A stretch of 64,000 bases of DNA from Methylomonas lenta (GTDB taxonomy: Bacteria > Pseudomonadota > Gammaproteobacteria > Methylococcales > Methylomonadaceae): assembly GCF_001644015.1 (NCBI RefSeq), contig NZ_LUUI01000127.1:45448-109447 (forward strand), given 5' to 3'. Below are positions 41,309 through 49,536 of this stretch, piece by piece. The translations under genes and the position numbers were made by a program. The notes under the pieces are model-generated. The model was not told the DNA's origin and did no database searches. It worked only from the letters and a program-made list of their open reading frames with translations. How positions within the stretch are numbered: the stretch's first letter is position 1; each line of letters starts with the position of its first letter.

Positions 41309-41650
41309 ATGAAAAGTAAACATAATGTCTTGATTTTGGTATCTTTATTTATAAGCTTTTGGTTAACCGCTCTGCCGGCTAGCGCGGCCGATTTGGCGCA
41401 AGTTAAAGCTGCCGGACTGGTGGGCGAACAAATGAATGGCTATTTAGGCTTGGTTAACCCCAATGCAGCAGGCGATGTAAAAGCCTTGGTCAACAGCATC
41501 AATGCTCAGCGTCAGGCGGAATATCAACGCATTGCCACCAAAAATGGCGTGCCGGTGGACGAAGTTGCCCGGCTAACCGCGCAAAAAGTCATTGGTCAAA
41601 CTCCATCTGGTCAATATGTACAAACCCCATCCGGATGGCAAAGACGTTAA
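41309..41650 (+). CDS. ydbL: YdbL-family protein (DUF1318)
   Basis: A 113-residue periplasmic protein with a signal peptide ending ASA. The DUF1318 segment GLVGEQMNGYLGLV and the C-terminal LTAQKVIGQTPSGQYVQTP are diagnostic. YdbL is reported to keep YnbE from polymerising. It is preceded by a strong AAAGGAG ribosome-binding site, 11 bp after ynbE. Confidence 0.94.
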   Translation: MKSKHNVLILVSLFISFWLTALPASAADLAQVKAAGLVGEQMNGYLGLVNPNAAGDVKALVNSINAQRQAEYQRIATKNGVPVDEVARLTAQKVIGQTPSGQYVQTPSGWQRR

Positions 41651-41855
41651 TAATTTACAGAAGCATAGCGTTCAGCCGGACTGAGATTACGTCTAGTGCT
41701 GTCGGATGCCACCATTAGTGAAAAAAAAACCGATTGGCTTTGATTCTTAAAATCTGAATGGGAGGCATATTTGCAACTGTGCTGGAATATTACTTAATCT
41801 GTTTGTAGAATTGATAGTGAATAATCGTTATCGACCCACAGCTTCAATATTTCAT

Positions 41856-41936
41856 GTAGGGTGGGCAATGTTTTTCTGCCCACCGTTTGGAGATAATAGC
41901 TTTAATCCGCGTGGGCACAAAAAGCGTGCCCACCCT
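41856..41936. repeat. Composite palindromic repeat, including GCGTGGGCAC copy 2
   Basis: Two adjacent palindromes: GTAGGGTGGGCA with TGCCCACC (41856-41884), and GCGTGGGCAC with GTGCCCACCCT (41909-41936). The second matches 10801-10836. The rest of the 41651-42100 gap contains no gene that I can support. Confidence 0.7.
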
Positions 41937-42100
41937 TGGCTTAAATAGTCAGCTTACAATATTGAACTCGCTGAAGGTATGACTACACTTAACGCAAGCT
42001 TCTAAACTCGAACCAATTCGCTAATAACAGAGGCTAGCAGGTGTAATGTGCCCAGCCTACGCACGTACTCAATTTTTAAGCTCAGTCAGGAAGGTTTTAC

Positions 42101-43099
42101 ATGGCAATTCTTCGCTGTAATAATTGCTCATACTTAAGGGAAGTTTCTAACGAACATATAGGCAAGACGGTGAAATGTCCTGTCTGTGAAAAAGCAGCAG
42201 CTATTCATGACACCGTTGTATTTGCAAAAAAACTGATAGACAAATACAGCGTCCTACTAAGTAAGTATCGTAGTTTAGAGCAATCCGGTAGCTCTGATTT
42301 GGAGACCGGCCCAGCGGAATCTCGCCTCACCAAAATCGAAGACCTGGATTTGCATAATACGGCTGTAATGAGTAACAGCATGCAATATAAACCGATTATC
42401 AGTTGGTTTGAACGTAAAAACATTCAGGTTGAAGTCAATCATGAAGCCATAGATACTCAAGGGTTTTATGATGAAGTTGCTGTCGAACTCGGTGACAATA
42501 TCAACGTTTTGCAAGATATTCTGGATAAAATCAGAAAGACTCAAAGAAATAACTATAGCTCTGTGGTTTTAAACCTGAGTAACTATAGCCAGAATGACAT
42601 CAAAATCATTACTAGGTTTTGTAGAAACTTGTATGACTTCTCATTTGTTGCCAAGTATTTTTATAATAAAAATGAGAAAAGAGTGCACCTGACGTTACAG
42701 ACTATTCCGGCTATCGTGCGCTTCTTTAATGGCGAATGGTTGGAATGGTATGTATTTATGCGGCTATTAAAGCATTGCTATGAAAGCAAAGGCCTATTCT
42801 CGTGTTTGAGAAATTTCAATATCCAATTCGCCAATGACGACAAGTATGAAGTCGATGTATTTTTCCTGCTGAATAGCCGAATCCCGGTATTTATCGAATG
42901 CAAGTCCGGCGAATTTCGTTCTTTTATCGAAAAGTACAGCAAAATGCGCAGCAGACTGGATATTAGTAAAGAAAATTTTTTATTGATGGTTTTGGGTATT
43001 AGCGACGAACAAGTATTGGGTTTGACAAAAATGTATGACATCACTTTCGTCAATGAGAAAAGTTTTATTCCACATATAACTGGTCTGCTGGCGAAATAA
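42101..43099 (+). CDS. Zinc-ribbon protein with a Card1/Can2-like (DUF1887) nuclease domain
   Basis: A 332-residue protein. The N-terminal zinc ribbon has CNNC (Cys6, Cys9) and CPVC (Cys26, Cys29). The C-terminal PD-(D/E)xK nuclease has GEWLEWYV (211-218), Asp252 in EVDVFF and the E-x-K pair in FIECKSGEF (Glu266, Lys268). GEWLE plus D...ExK is the signature of the DUF1887 nucleases Can2/Card1, whose N-terminal CARF domain is here replaced by a zinc ribbon and an unknown middle region. No CRISPR array or cas gene is nearby. AGGAAGG ribosome-binding site. Monocistronic. Confidence 0.72.
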   Translation: MAILRCNNCSYLREVSNEHIGKTVKCPVCEKAAAIHDTVVFAKKLIDKYSVLLSKYRSLEQSGSSDLETGPAESRLTKIEDLDLHNTAVMSNSMQYKPIISWFERKNIQVEVNHEAIDTQGFYDEVAVELGDNINVLQDILDKIRKTQRNNYSSVVLNLSNYSQNDIKIITRFCRNLYDFSFVAKYFYNKNEKRVHLTLQTIPAIVRFFNGEWLEWYVFMRLLKHCYESKGLFSCLRNFNIQFANDDKYEVDVFFLLNSRIPVFIECKSGEFRSFIEKYSKMRSRLDISKENFLLMVLGISDEQVLGLTKMYDITFVNEKSFIPHITGLLAK

Positions 43100-43144
43100 T
43101 TTATTAACACCGATAAATAGCTGTCAGTCGGTGATATATCAAAA

Positions 43145-43166
43145 CAGCGTGTAGACATACACGCTG
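43145..43166 (-). terminator. Terminator between the nuclease gene and the mto cluster
   Basis: CAGCGTGTA / TACACGCTG with a 4-base loop gives a perfect 9 bp stem. On the minus strand it is followed by TTTT, ending the mtoX transcript 15 bp after the last gene; on the plus strand the T run is weaker. It probably serves both convergent transcripts. Confidence 0.8.
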
Positions 43167-43180
43167 CTTTGAATTAAATT

Positions 43181-45058
43181 TTAATGGCTATCGCCAACCG
43201 GGGCAGCAAACGCATCAGACACTAAAACATCGACATTGCTGCCAGTGAGCGATTTTAAAAATGCCACCAGATCAGTGACTTCCGCATCCGACAAACCCAG
43301 CGGCTGAATCAGCGGCGACAAATTTTCATTGGCGATACCGCCCTGATTATAAAACTGCACAACCTCCTTTAGACTCGATAGTGAACCGTTATGCATATAC
43401 GGTTCACTCAACGCCACGTTACGTAAGGACGGGGTTTTGTACGCCCAACGGTCGATCGGGTTTTGGCTGATTTCGTAGTAGCCCAAATCGTTAGGCTTGG
43501 TTTCAGCGATAGCTTTCAGATTATCGTTATCAACATCCACAAACACACCTGGCGCTAATTGCACACGCTGCTTATCGGGTGTTTTTTGCATGGCATCCCT
43601 AAAGCCAATGCCCGTGTTATGGCGTTTTTGATCGGTAAACAGCGCTGATTTTTCACCTATGCTATGACAACTGCTACAGCGAGCCTTACCGGTAAATAGT
43701 TCAAAACCCCGTTTAGCCTCATCTGAGATTGCGTTATTTTGCTTAGCAAAATGCCAGCGATCAAATGCTGAGTCGGCGGAGTTTAAAGTTCGCTGATAGC
43801 TTGCCAATGCCTGGCCTATGGTTTCCATAGTTGGGCCTTTGTTAAAAGCATTTTCGAACAGGCCTCGATAATCCGCACTGTTTTTCAACTTATCCACTAC
43901 ATAACCGATGGATGGATTAGCCATTTCATTATGTGCCAATAATGGCCCCCAAACCTGTTGCTCCAGACTATTCTCGCGTCCATCGTGAAACAACAATTTC
44001 GCGTAGCCAACGTTATATATAGATGGCGTATTGCGGCGTACACTACGACCTTCTATGCCGACTGCCGTGCGCATTTCATTACTGCTGAAGCCCTGTTCCG
44101 GGATATGGCAAATGGCACAGGAAAAAGTATTGTTTAGCGATAACCGGCGGTCGTAAAAAAGTTTACGGCCTAATGCGACTTTGGCAGAGGTCAGCGTATT
44201 GTCTTCAGGCAACGGTAGTTTCGCTAAGCCCAGTGGTGGTTTTACTGCATATTCGATCAAGTTGGCTGGCTTGCCTTTGCGTTGCTCCAACGCCAATGAA
44301 TGTGTCTGATAATCTTTTTGCTGATAGTTTTTTTTGTTATCGCCGGCCTGAAAAAGCATTTCATTAGTGACAGACTGCGGGCTGGCTTGCGGGACAGGCG
44401 GGGCCAGCAAGGTTTTTATGTCGTTGATTACCGTATCGGCATGGAGAAAATCCACACTATAAATATTGCGGATTTTTTTGTCGGTGTCGATCAGATACAC
44501 CCTGAGCAAATGTGAAAAAGTACCGGTAAATTGGCCTTTCTCATCGTAGATTTTTTGCACATTTTGCTGATAGTTAGCCATTATCGGTTGCAAAGCCTGT
44601 TCGTCGCGGGTGGTTAAAAATTGCCAATCGAAGCCGGCTGTTTTAAAACCTTCGCCGTAGTGACGCATCATTTCCGGCGTGTCATGAATCGGATTAAAGC
44701 TTAAAGTCAAAAGGCGCAACTTGTCGGCCAATTCCGGCTGTTTCTGTAACTGCCGACTGATTTTATGCAAAACCTGCGTCGCCAGCGGACAGCCGTTGAC
44801 ATCGCTGCAGGTAGCGTAGATAAAACTGAGTAATACCAGCTTGTCACCCATCAGTTCATGCAGATGTTTGGATTTGCTTTCGCTAGTAAGGATTTCACCA
44901 TCGGCGGCAGGGCCGATGATGGGTAAGTTGTAGCTGCCAGGCTTTGCAGGTTGAAAGGGTAAATTGCTGTAGCCAGGCGCTAGCGGTTTGGATTCTTGGG
45001 CCTGAATTGCAGATATGCTTAGAACACAAATTAGGCCGAGTATATAAGTGACTTTCAT
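43181..45058 (-). CDS. SCO1/SenC - dihaem cytochrome c peroxidase/MauG fusion protein
   Basis: A 625-residue periplasmic fusion with signal peptide (residues 1-20, cleaved at IQA). Residues 45-220 are an SCO/thioredoxin-like copper chaperone with Cys84 and Cys90 (CSDVNGC, longer than the usual CxxxC) and the later copper-ligand His183 (FSHLLRVYLID). Residues 285-610 are a MauG/CCP domain with two c-haem sites (CAICH 314-318, CSSCH 461-465). In other mtoX loci SCO and MauG are reported as separate genes downstream of mtoX; here they are one protein. Likely role: copper loading and oxidative maturation of MtoX (inference). Confidence 0.9.
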   Translation of the reverse strand: MKVTYILGLICVLSISAIQAQESKPLAPGYSNLPFQPAKPGSYNLPIIGPAADGEILTSESKSKHLHELMGDKLVLLSFIYATCSDVNGCPLATQVLHKISRQLQKQPELADKLRLLTLSFNPIHDTPEMMRHYGEGFKTAGFDWQFLTTRDEQALQPIMANYQQNVQKIYDEKGQFTGTFSHLLRVYLIDTDKKIRNIYSVDFLHADTVINDIKTLLAPPVPQASPQSVTNEMLFQAGDNKKNYQQKDYQTHSLALEQRKGKPANLIEYAVKPPLGLAKLPLPEDNTLTSAKVALGRKLFYDRRLSLNNTFSCAICHIPEQGFSSNEMRTAVGIEGRSVRRNTPSIYNVGYAKLLFHDGRENSLEQQVWGPLLAHNEMANPSIGYVVDKLKNSADYRGLFENAFNKGPTMETIGQALASYQRTLNSADSAFDRWHFAKQNNAISDEAKRGFELFTGKARCSSCHSIGEKSALFTDQKRHNTGIGFRDAMQKTPDKQRVQLAPGVFVDVDNDNLKAIAETKPNDLGYYEISQNPIDRWAYKTPSLRNVALSEPYMHNGSLSSLKEVVQFYNQGGIANENLSPLIQPLGLSDAEVTDLVAFLKSLTGSNVDVLVSDAFAAPVGDSH

Positions 45059-45121
45059 GATGGCTGCTTACCCTTAAAGTAAGGTGTCACTTTCGTGACA
45101 TCGATTGATTAAGCCGCATCT

Positions 45122-45157
45122 CTCCACTGGACATAGTTACTACTTTGTCCAGTGGAG
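45122..45157 (-). promoter_or_regulatory. Intercistronic hairpin between mtoX and the SCO-MauG gene
   Basis: A perfect 12 bp stem, CTCCACTGGACA (45122-45133) with TGTCCAGTGGAG (45146-45157), and a 12-base loop, in the 146 bp between the genes. No T run on the minus strand, so it is more likely an mRNA-stabilising or attenuating structure that lets mtoX outnumber its maturation factor. Confidence 0.75.
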
Positions 45158-45204
45158 CCTAAACGGTCAAAGAACCCATTTCAGACGATGGATTCAAACA
45201 AAAC

Positions 45205-46521
45205 TTACGATTTAGCGGCCTTACCGTACAAAGAATAGGCCCCAAACCGCATCTGATGCGCTCTACCCAATTTCTCCTTGGTAAAGTCAATCGAGAACTG
45301 CTCGGTCAGCTTTTTGCCATCCCAGTTATAGGCTTTGAAAAACTGTTCGTTATCCACGCCTTTTTTATCCCAGTTGGCCAATAAAGACGAGGTGTAATAC
45401 AAGCGTTTGCCATCCCAGCTGGACGATACCATGTTGACCTGAGAAGCAATTTTTTGCTCGAATACTTGTTTAGGGTGATAGGGATCGCTAATGTCAAAGC
45501 GGCGAGTCATGCCATCCAGGAAGGTGTTGACCCAGAGCGATTTGTCGTCGCTGGAGATGGAAATGTCCACTGGCAGTGGGATCTTGCTTGGATCACCAAT
45601 ATCCGCCACATCTTTAGCCTGCCATTCGCCTTTATCGTCTTCGTGGATTAACCAGATTTTCGAGGTCAATGCGGTACTAGTAAAGCAATAATCATGATTC
45701 TCACCCCAGGCGCAACGAATTTCTAACGGTGCGCCCGGTACGTCCAATACCTTTTTCGGCTGACGACTATGTAAATCCCACACCACCATGGTATTGCCGA
45801 AACGCTTCATGGCTTCCGGGTCCTTCAACATTTTGCCGAAGTCCATCATGTAATTTGACCAGCCGGTAAACGAGGAGGTCAACATCATGTTTTTGCGTGG
45901 CAACACTCGAATGTCGTAATTGTAACCGTCTGCATATTTGCCGGACTTGATGGCGCCTTGCAGGTTGCTGTCGGTTGGCAGCCAATAGGTGGCGATGTAA
46001 TCGCCGGCGTTGCTATATTCGACGATGGCAGTACGGCCACCGTGATCCTTGTTGTTCGACAAGGCGGTAATAATTATGCGTCCCGGCAGGGCATGAAAGC
46101 TATGCGGGCCGACCACGCCGCCGCTTTTGGCGACGAAGTCAGTGATGGTTTTAGTCAATTTTGGTTTAGCCGGGTCGGTCGCCACATCGAAGATAAAGAT
46201 CTTGTTGGTATCCAGGCCGCCGGTCCAGAGAAATTTGCGGTCATCGGTAAAGTCGGCATGGTGGGCCTCGTTACGGCCGCCAACCGATAGACTACCGATC
46301 ACTTTGCCGTATTTGGCTGATTTTGGATTGACATCGACGGTGACCAGTTTGTCCTGTTCGTCGCCAACGCCTTCCGAACCTAAAGTCCAGATGTAAACAA
46401 AATCTTCCTGCCCGGTGATTTTTGCCATATAGGGTGATGCGCAGGTTTCGTCGGCATTGCTAGATAGGCTGGCGGTGCCGAGCAGTAGCACGGCGCTGAA
46501 GGTATTGAGTTTAAAGTTCAT
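45205..46521 (-). CDS. mtoX: Methanethiol oxidase (selenium-binding protein SBP56 family), periplasmic
   Basis: A 438-residue SBP56-family beta-propeller enzyme oxidising methanethiol to formaldehyde, H2S and H2O2, with copper as cofactor. The family's histidines are seen in NEAHHADFT, VVGPHSFHALPG and KLGRAHQMRFG, with the conserved Cys in LEIRCAWG. An N-terminal signal peptide (cleaved near SNADE) places it in the periplasm, as for the Hyphomicrobium enzyme. It follows the DUF4242 gene by 62 bp and precedes the SCO-MauG gene. It would handle methanethiol from sulfur compounds or methoxy-sulfide turnover. Confidence 0.95.
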   Translation of the reverse strand: MNFKLNTFSAVLLLGTASLSSNADETCASPYMAKITGQEDFVYIWTLGSEGVGDEQDKLVTVDVNPKSAKYGKVIGSLSVGGRNEAHHADFTDDRKFLWTGGLDTNKIFIFDVATDPAKPKLTKTITDFVAKSGGVVGPHSFHALPGRIIITALSNNKDHGGRTAIVEYSNAGDYIATYWLPTDSNLQGAIKSGKYADGYNYDIRVLPRKNMMLTSSFTGWSNYMMDFGKMLKDPEAMKRFGNTMVVWDLHSRQPKKVLDVPGAPLEIRCAWGENHDYCFTSTALTSKIWLIHEDDKGEWQAKDVADIGDPSKIPLPVDISISSDDKSLWVNTFLDGMTRRFDISDPYHPKQVFEQKIASQVNMVSSSWDGKRLYYTSSLLANWDKKGVDNEQFFKAYNWDGKKLTEQFSIDFTKEKLGRAHQMRFGAYSLYGKAAKS

Positions 46522-46583
46522 GTGTTCTCTCCCCGAGATTGGATTTGTCGTGATGTAGGGTCGATTTCATTCGCCCTTACAAG

Positions 46584-46856
46584 TTAATCGCCCGTAGTCG
46601 GGTCGATGATGGATGTAATTTGCTCGATACGGTTGGCTGGAAAACCACCTTTTTCGGCATGATCGCGGATCGCTTGTTCGCTGTCTGCAATGTAGATGCA
46701 ATACACCTTATCGCCAGTGACATAGCTATGCAACCACTGAATACTTGGCCCCATCTCATGCAGAATACAACATGATTTTTGTGCAATGCCTTGCAGTTCG
46801 GTTGGAGTCAGTTTTCCGGCTCCTGGAATATCGCGTTCTATGATGTATTTTGGCAT
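46584..46856 (-). CDS. DUF4242 domain protein
   Basis: A 90-residue protein of the DUF4242 family (MPKYIIERDIPGAGKLT, then IQWLHSYVTGDKVYCIYIA and HAEKGGFPANRI), small ferredoxin-fold proteins of unknown function that often occur beside redox genes. It is probably the first gene of the mtoX operon. A TetR-type operator lies 18-40 bp upstream of its start, so the operon should be regulated by the neighbouring TetR protein. Confidence 0.85.
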   Translation of the reverse strand: MPKYIIERDIPGAGKLTPTELQGIAQKSCCILHEMGPSIQWLHSYVTGDKVYCIYIADSEQAIRDHAEKGGFPANRIEQITSIIDPTTGD

Positions 46857-46874
46857 TTAGCATCTCCTAATAAT

Positions 46875-46896
46875 TGACCGGTCGTCTAGTCGACCG
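46875..46896. promoter_or_regulatory. TetR-type operator upstream of the DUF4242-mtoX operon
   Basis: TGACCGGTCGTC followed by a partial inverted copy (GTCGACCG). The GACCGGTCGT core is the same as in the palindrome just upstream of the tetR gene (47568-47579), which links both promoters to one repressor. Confidence 0.7.
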
Positions 46897-46959
46897 AGGT
46901 TAAAAAACTGCCAATTAGGCAGTCGCATTGATATTGATTTCCCTCAGTACAGCCTGTCC

Positions 46960-47556
46960 TTAGGCCTTGAAATAATCGTCCAATAAATCATTACAGACAT
47001 CTTTAAGTGGTTCTACTGATTGCTCGACCTTCATTCTAAGCAAAGCACCCTGCCAACTATTCAACATCAAATCCGCCATCGATTTGGCTGAACGATCTAA
47101 TCGCACCGTGCCTTGCTGCTGACCGCGCTCTAAAGCGATTTTTTGCAATTCACAATAGCGTGCAACCGCATTCAATAATGCATCGCGGCACAACGGGCTG
47201 GTATCTCCAATCTCACCCATCAGATTACCCAATAAACAGCCGCCTTTAAATCCACTTATGACTACTTCGCCTATCAATTCGCTGTAGTAGGCTTTCAATG
47301 CTGCCAAACCATCCCGTTCTGGGTTTTGTAAATGCCCCGTCAAACGTAGAATGAAAGGCTCAATATAGTGATAGATGGCTTCAGCAGCAAAACGTTCCTT
47401 ACTCTCAAAATAAGCGTAAAACGAACCCTTAGGTATTTGCACCGCATCCAAAATCTCTTTCAGGCCGGTAGCGTGATAGCCTTTTTCCAATAAAAGATTG
47501 ACCCCTTGATCGAGTAATCTATCTTTTTTGAATTGCTTGGGTTTTAAATTCGACAT
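46960..47556 (-). CDS. TetR/AcrR-family regulator, probable repressor of the mtoX operon
   Basis: A 198-residue protein with an N-terminal HTH (LLEKGYHATGLKEILDAVQI, then PKGSFYAYFESKERF) and a C-terminal domain of the TetR_C/AcuR type (SGFKGGCLLGNLMGEIGD), reminiscent of AcuR, which responds to small C3 acids and sulfonium breakdown products. Shared operator sequences before it and before the DUF4242 gene indicate autoregulation and control of mtoX. Inducer unknown; a C1-sulfur compound is a guess. Confidence 0.88.
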   Translation of the reverse strand: MSNLKPKQFKKDRLLDQGVNLLLEKGYHATGLKEILDAVQIPKGSFYAYFESKERFAAEAIYHYIEPFILRLTGHLQNPERDGLAALKAYYSELIGEVVISGFKGGCLLGNLMGEIGDTSPLCRDALLNAVARYCELQKIALERGQQQGTVRLDRSAKSMADLMLNSWQGALLRMKVEQSVEPLKDVCNDLLDDYFKA

Positions 47557-47567
47557 GTGATTACTAT

Positions 47568-47579
47568 ACGACCGGTCGT
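47568..47579 (-). promoter_or_regulatory. TetR-type operator upstream of the tetR gene
   Basis: ACGACCGGTCGT, a perfect 12 bp palindrome 12 bp before the tetR start. It repeats the GACCGGTCGT core found before the DUF4242 gene. Confidence 0.75.
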
Positions 47580-47616
47580 CTTGCTTGTAAACTAAATTTT
47601 CATATGATCAAAAAAA

Positions 47617-47647
47617 AAGCCATCCGAGCAATTAAGTCGGATGGCTT
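47617..47647 (-). terminator. Rho-independent terminator after rho
   Basis: AAGCCATCCGA / TCGGATGGCTT, a perfect 11 bp stem, followed on the minus strand by nine T. It lies about 26 bp after the rho stop. Confidence 0.95.
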
Positions 47648-47673
47648 TGGGAGGAATCGTTAAGACTAAACGG

Positions 47674-48930
47674 TTAACGCTTCATGGAATTAAAGAACTC
47701 GGCATTGGTTTTGAAATCTTTCAATTTTCCCAGCAAAAACTCAGATGCGGCCAGTTCATCCATAGGTTGTAAAATTTTGCGTAGTATCCAGGTTTTTTGC
47801 AATTCATCGGGATCGACCAGATATTCTTCGCGACGCGTACCGGAACGATTGATGTTGATGGCGGGATAAATACGTTTTTCAGCGATTTTGCGCTCCAGGT
47901 GCAATTCCATATTACCTGTGCCTTTGAATTCCTCATAAATCACCTCATCCATCCTGGAGCCGGTTTCGACCAATGCTGTAGCAATGATGGTCAAGCTACC
48001 GCCTTCTTCGATGTTTCGGGCTGCACCAAAAAAACGCTTGGGTTTTTCCAGCGCATTGGCATCGACACCGCCGGAGAGTAATTTACCAGAGGATGGCATC
48101 ACCATGTTGTAAGCACGCGCCAAACGGGTAATGGAGTCTAACAGAATGATTACATCGTGTTTATGCTCAACCAGGCGTCTTGCTTTTTCAATGACCATAT
48201 CGGCAACCTGCACATGGCGCGACGCAGGCTCATCGAAAGTGCTGGATACCACTTCACCGCGAACACAGCGCTCCATTTCTGTCACCTCTTCCGGACGCTC
48301 GTCGATCAGCAATACGATTAGATAACAGTCGGGATTTTTCTCGGCGATAGCATGGGCGATAGCCTGCATGATCATGGTTTTACCGGCTTTCGGCGGCGAA
48401 ACGATCAAGCCACGCTGACCTTTGCCTATGGGAGCAATCAGATCGATGATGCGGGCAGTCAAGTCTTCACTAGTGCCGTTGCCTTGCTCGAGTACAAAGC
48501 GTTTATTGGCAAATAGCGGGGTGAGATTGGAAAAAGATATTTTATTTTTTGCGTGTTCCGGTGATTCGAAATTGATACTTTCAACTTTCAGCATCGCAAA
48601 ATATCGCTCACCTTCCTTAGGCGGACGAATCTTGCCACTAACAGTATCGCCGGTACGTAAACCAAAACGTCTTATTTGACTCGGCGATACGTAGATGTCA
48701 TCAGGACCGGCCAAATATGAACACCCAGGGGTGCGTAAAAAACCAAAACCGTCTTGCAAAATTTCCAGCACCCCATCACCAAATATATCCTCTCCGCTTT
48801 TTGCCTGTTTTTTCAAAATGGAAAAGATTAATTCCTGCTTTCGTGCTCTATCGATATTTTCAAGCCCTAGAGACTCGGCGATAGAAATAATTTCACTGAC
48901 TTGTTTTAGTTTTAACTCGGTAAGGTTCAT
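47674..48930 (-). CDS. rho: Transcription termination factor Rho
   Basis: A 418-residue hexameric RNA helicase. N-terminal [14 protein letters not shown], an RNA-binding CSD ([16 protein letters not shown]), the P-loop [15 protein letters not shown], Walker [17 protein letters not shown] and the C-terminal LDEL-like end (FNSMKR) agree with E. coli Rho. The 178 bp upstream hold a leader, where Rho usually controls its own attenuation. Confidence 0.99.
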   Translation of the reverse strand: MNLTELKLKQVSEIISIAESLGLENIDRARKQELIFSILKKQAKSGEDIFGDGVLEILQDGFGFLRTPGCSYLAGPDDIYVSPSQIRRFGLRTGDTVSGKIRPPKEGERYFAMLKVESINFESPEHAKNKISFSNLTPLFANKRFVLEQGNGTSEDLTARIIDLIAPIGKGQRGLIVSPPKAGKTMIMQAIAHAIAEKNPDCYLIVLLIDERPEEVTEMERCVRGEVVSSTFDEPASRHVQVADMVIEKARRLVEHKHDVIILLDSITRLARAYNMVMPSSGKLLSGGVDANALEKPKRFFGAARNIEEGGSLTIIATALVETGSRMDEVIYEEFKGTGNMELHLERKIAEKRIYPAININRSGTRREEYLVDPDELQKTWILRKILQPMDELAASEFLLGKLKDFKTNAEFFNSMKR

Positions 48931-49108
48931 ATGGGTTGTGGGGGATGAAGAAAAGCAAAACGGTATGAGACCGTTTATGGAAGAGGTAATTATTGAGTAA
49001 AGTTAGGCTATTGAGGGTGCAAAACGAATTAAGCGCGGTTAATTCTAGCGCAATAACCGGACTTGTCAAAATGTTTTGAGACAAGTCCGATAATTTGGAG
49101 CGATAAGA

Positions 49109-49435
49109 CTAAATATTGCTATCTACAAACGCAGTTAACTGCGATTTGGTAAGCGCACCTACTTTAGTGGCCTCAACTTCACCATCCTTAAACAACATCA
49201 GCGTGGGTATACCGCGTACACCGTAATGCTGAGGGGTTTTAGGATTTTCATCGATATTTAATTTAGCAATAGTCAATTTGCCTTGATATTCAGCTGCAAC
49301 TTCATCCAGAACAGGGGCAATCATTTTGCAAGGGCCGCACCATTCAGCCCAGTAATCGACTAAAACCGGACCAGCAGCTTTTAGCACGGTATCGTTAAAA
49401 TCAGCATCTGATACATGAAGGACTAAGTCGCTCAC
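49109..49435 (-). CDS. trxA: Thioredoxin 1
   Basis: A 108-residue disulfide reductase with the active site [10 protein letters not shown] and the cis-proline in RGIPTLMLF. The GTG at 49435 (giving [10 protein letters not shown]) is chosen because GGAG lies eight bases upstream; the in-frame TTG at 49447 overlaps that ribosome-binding site. Upstream of rho on the same strand, the usual gammaproteobacterial trxA-rho pair. Confidence 0.98.
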   Translation of the reverse strand: MSDLVLHVSDADFNDTVLKAAGPVLVDYWAEWCGPCKMIAPVLDEVAAEYQGKLTIAKLNIDENPKTPQHYGVRGIPTLMLFKDGEVEATKVGALTKSQLTAFVDSNI

Positions 49436-49536
49436 GCCTATCTCCAAAAGTTTACAAAGTCAAAACTATAGATTTGTCAGCCTACAATTGTCAATCGATT
49501 TCAACGGAAGCGTTTTTTACGATATGCTACCTGCCT

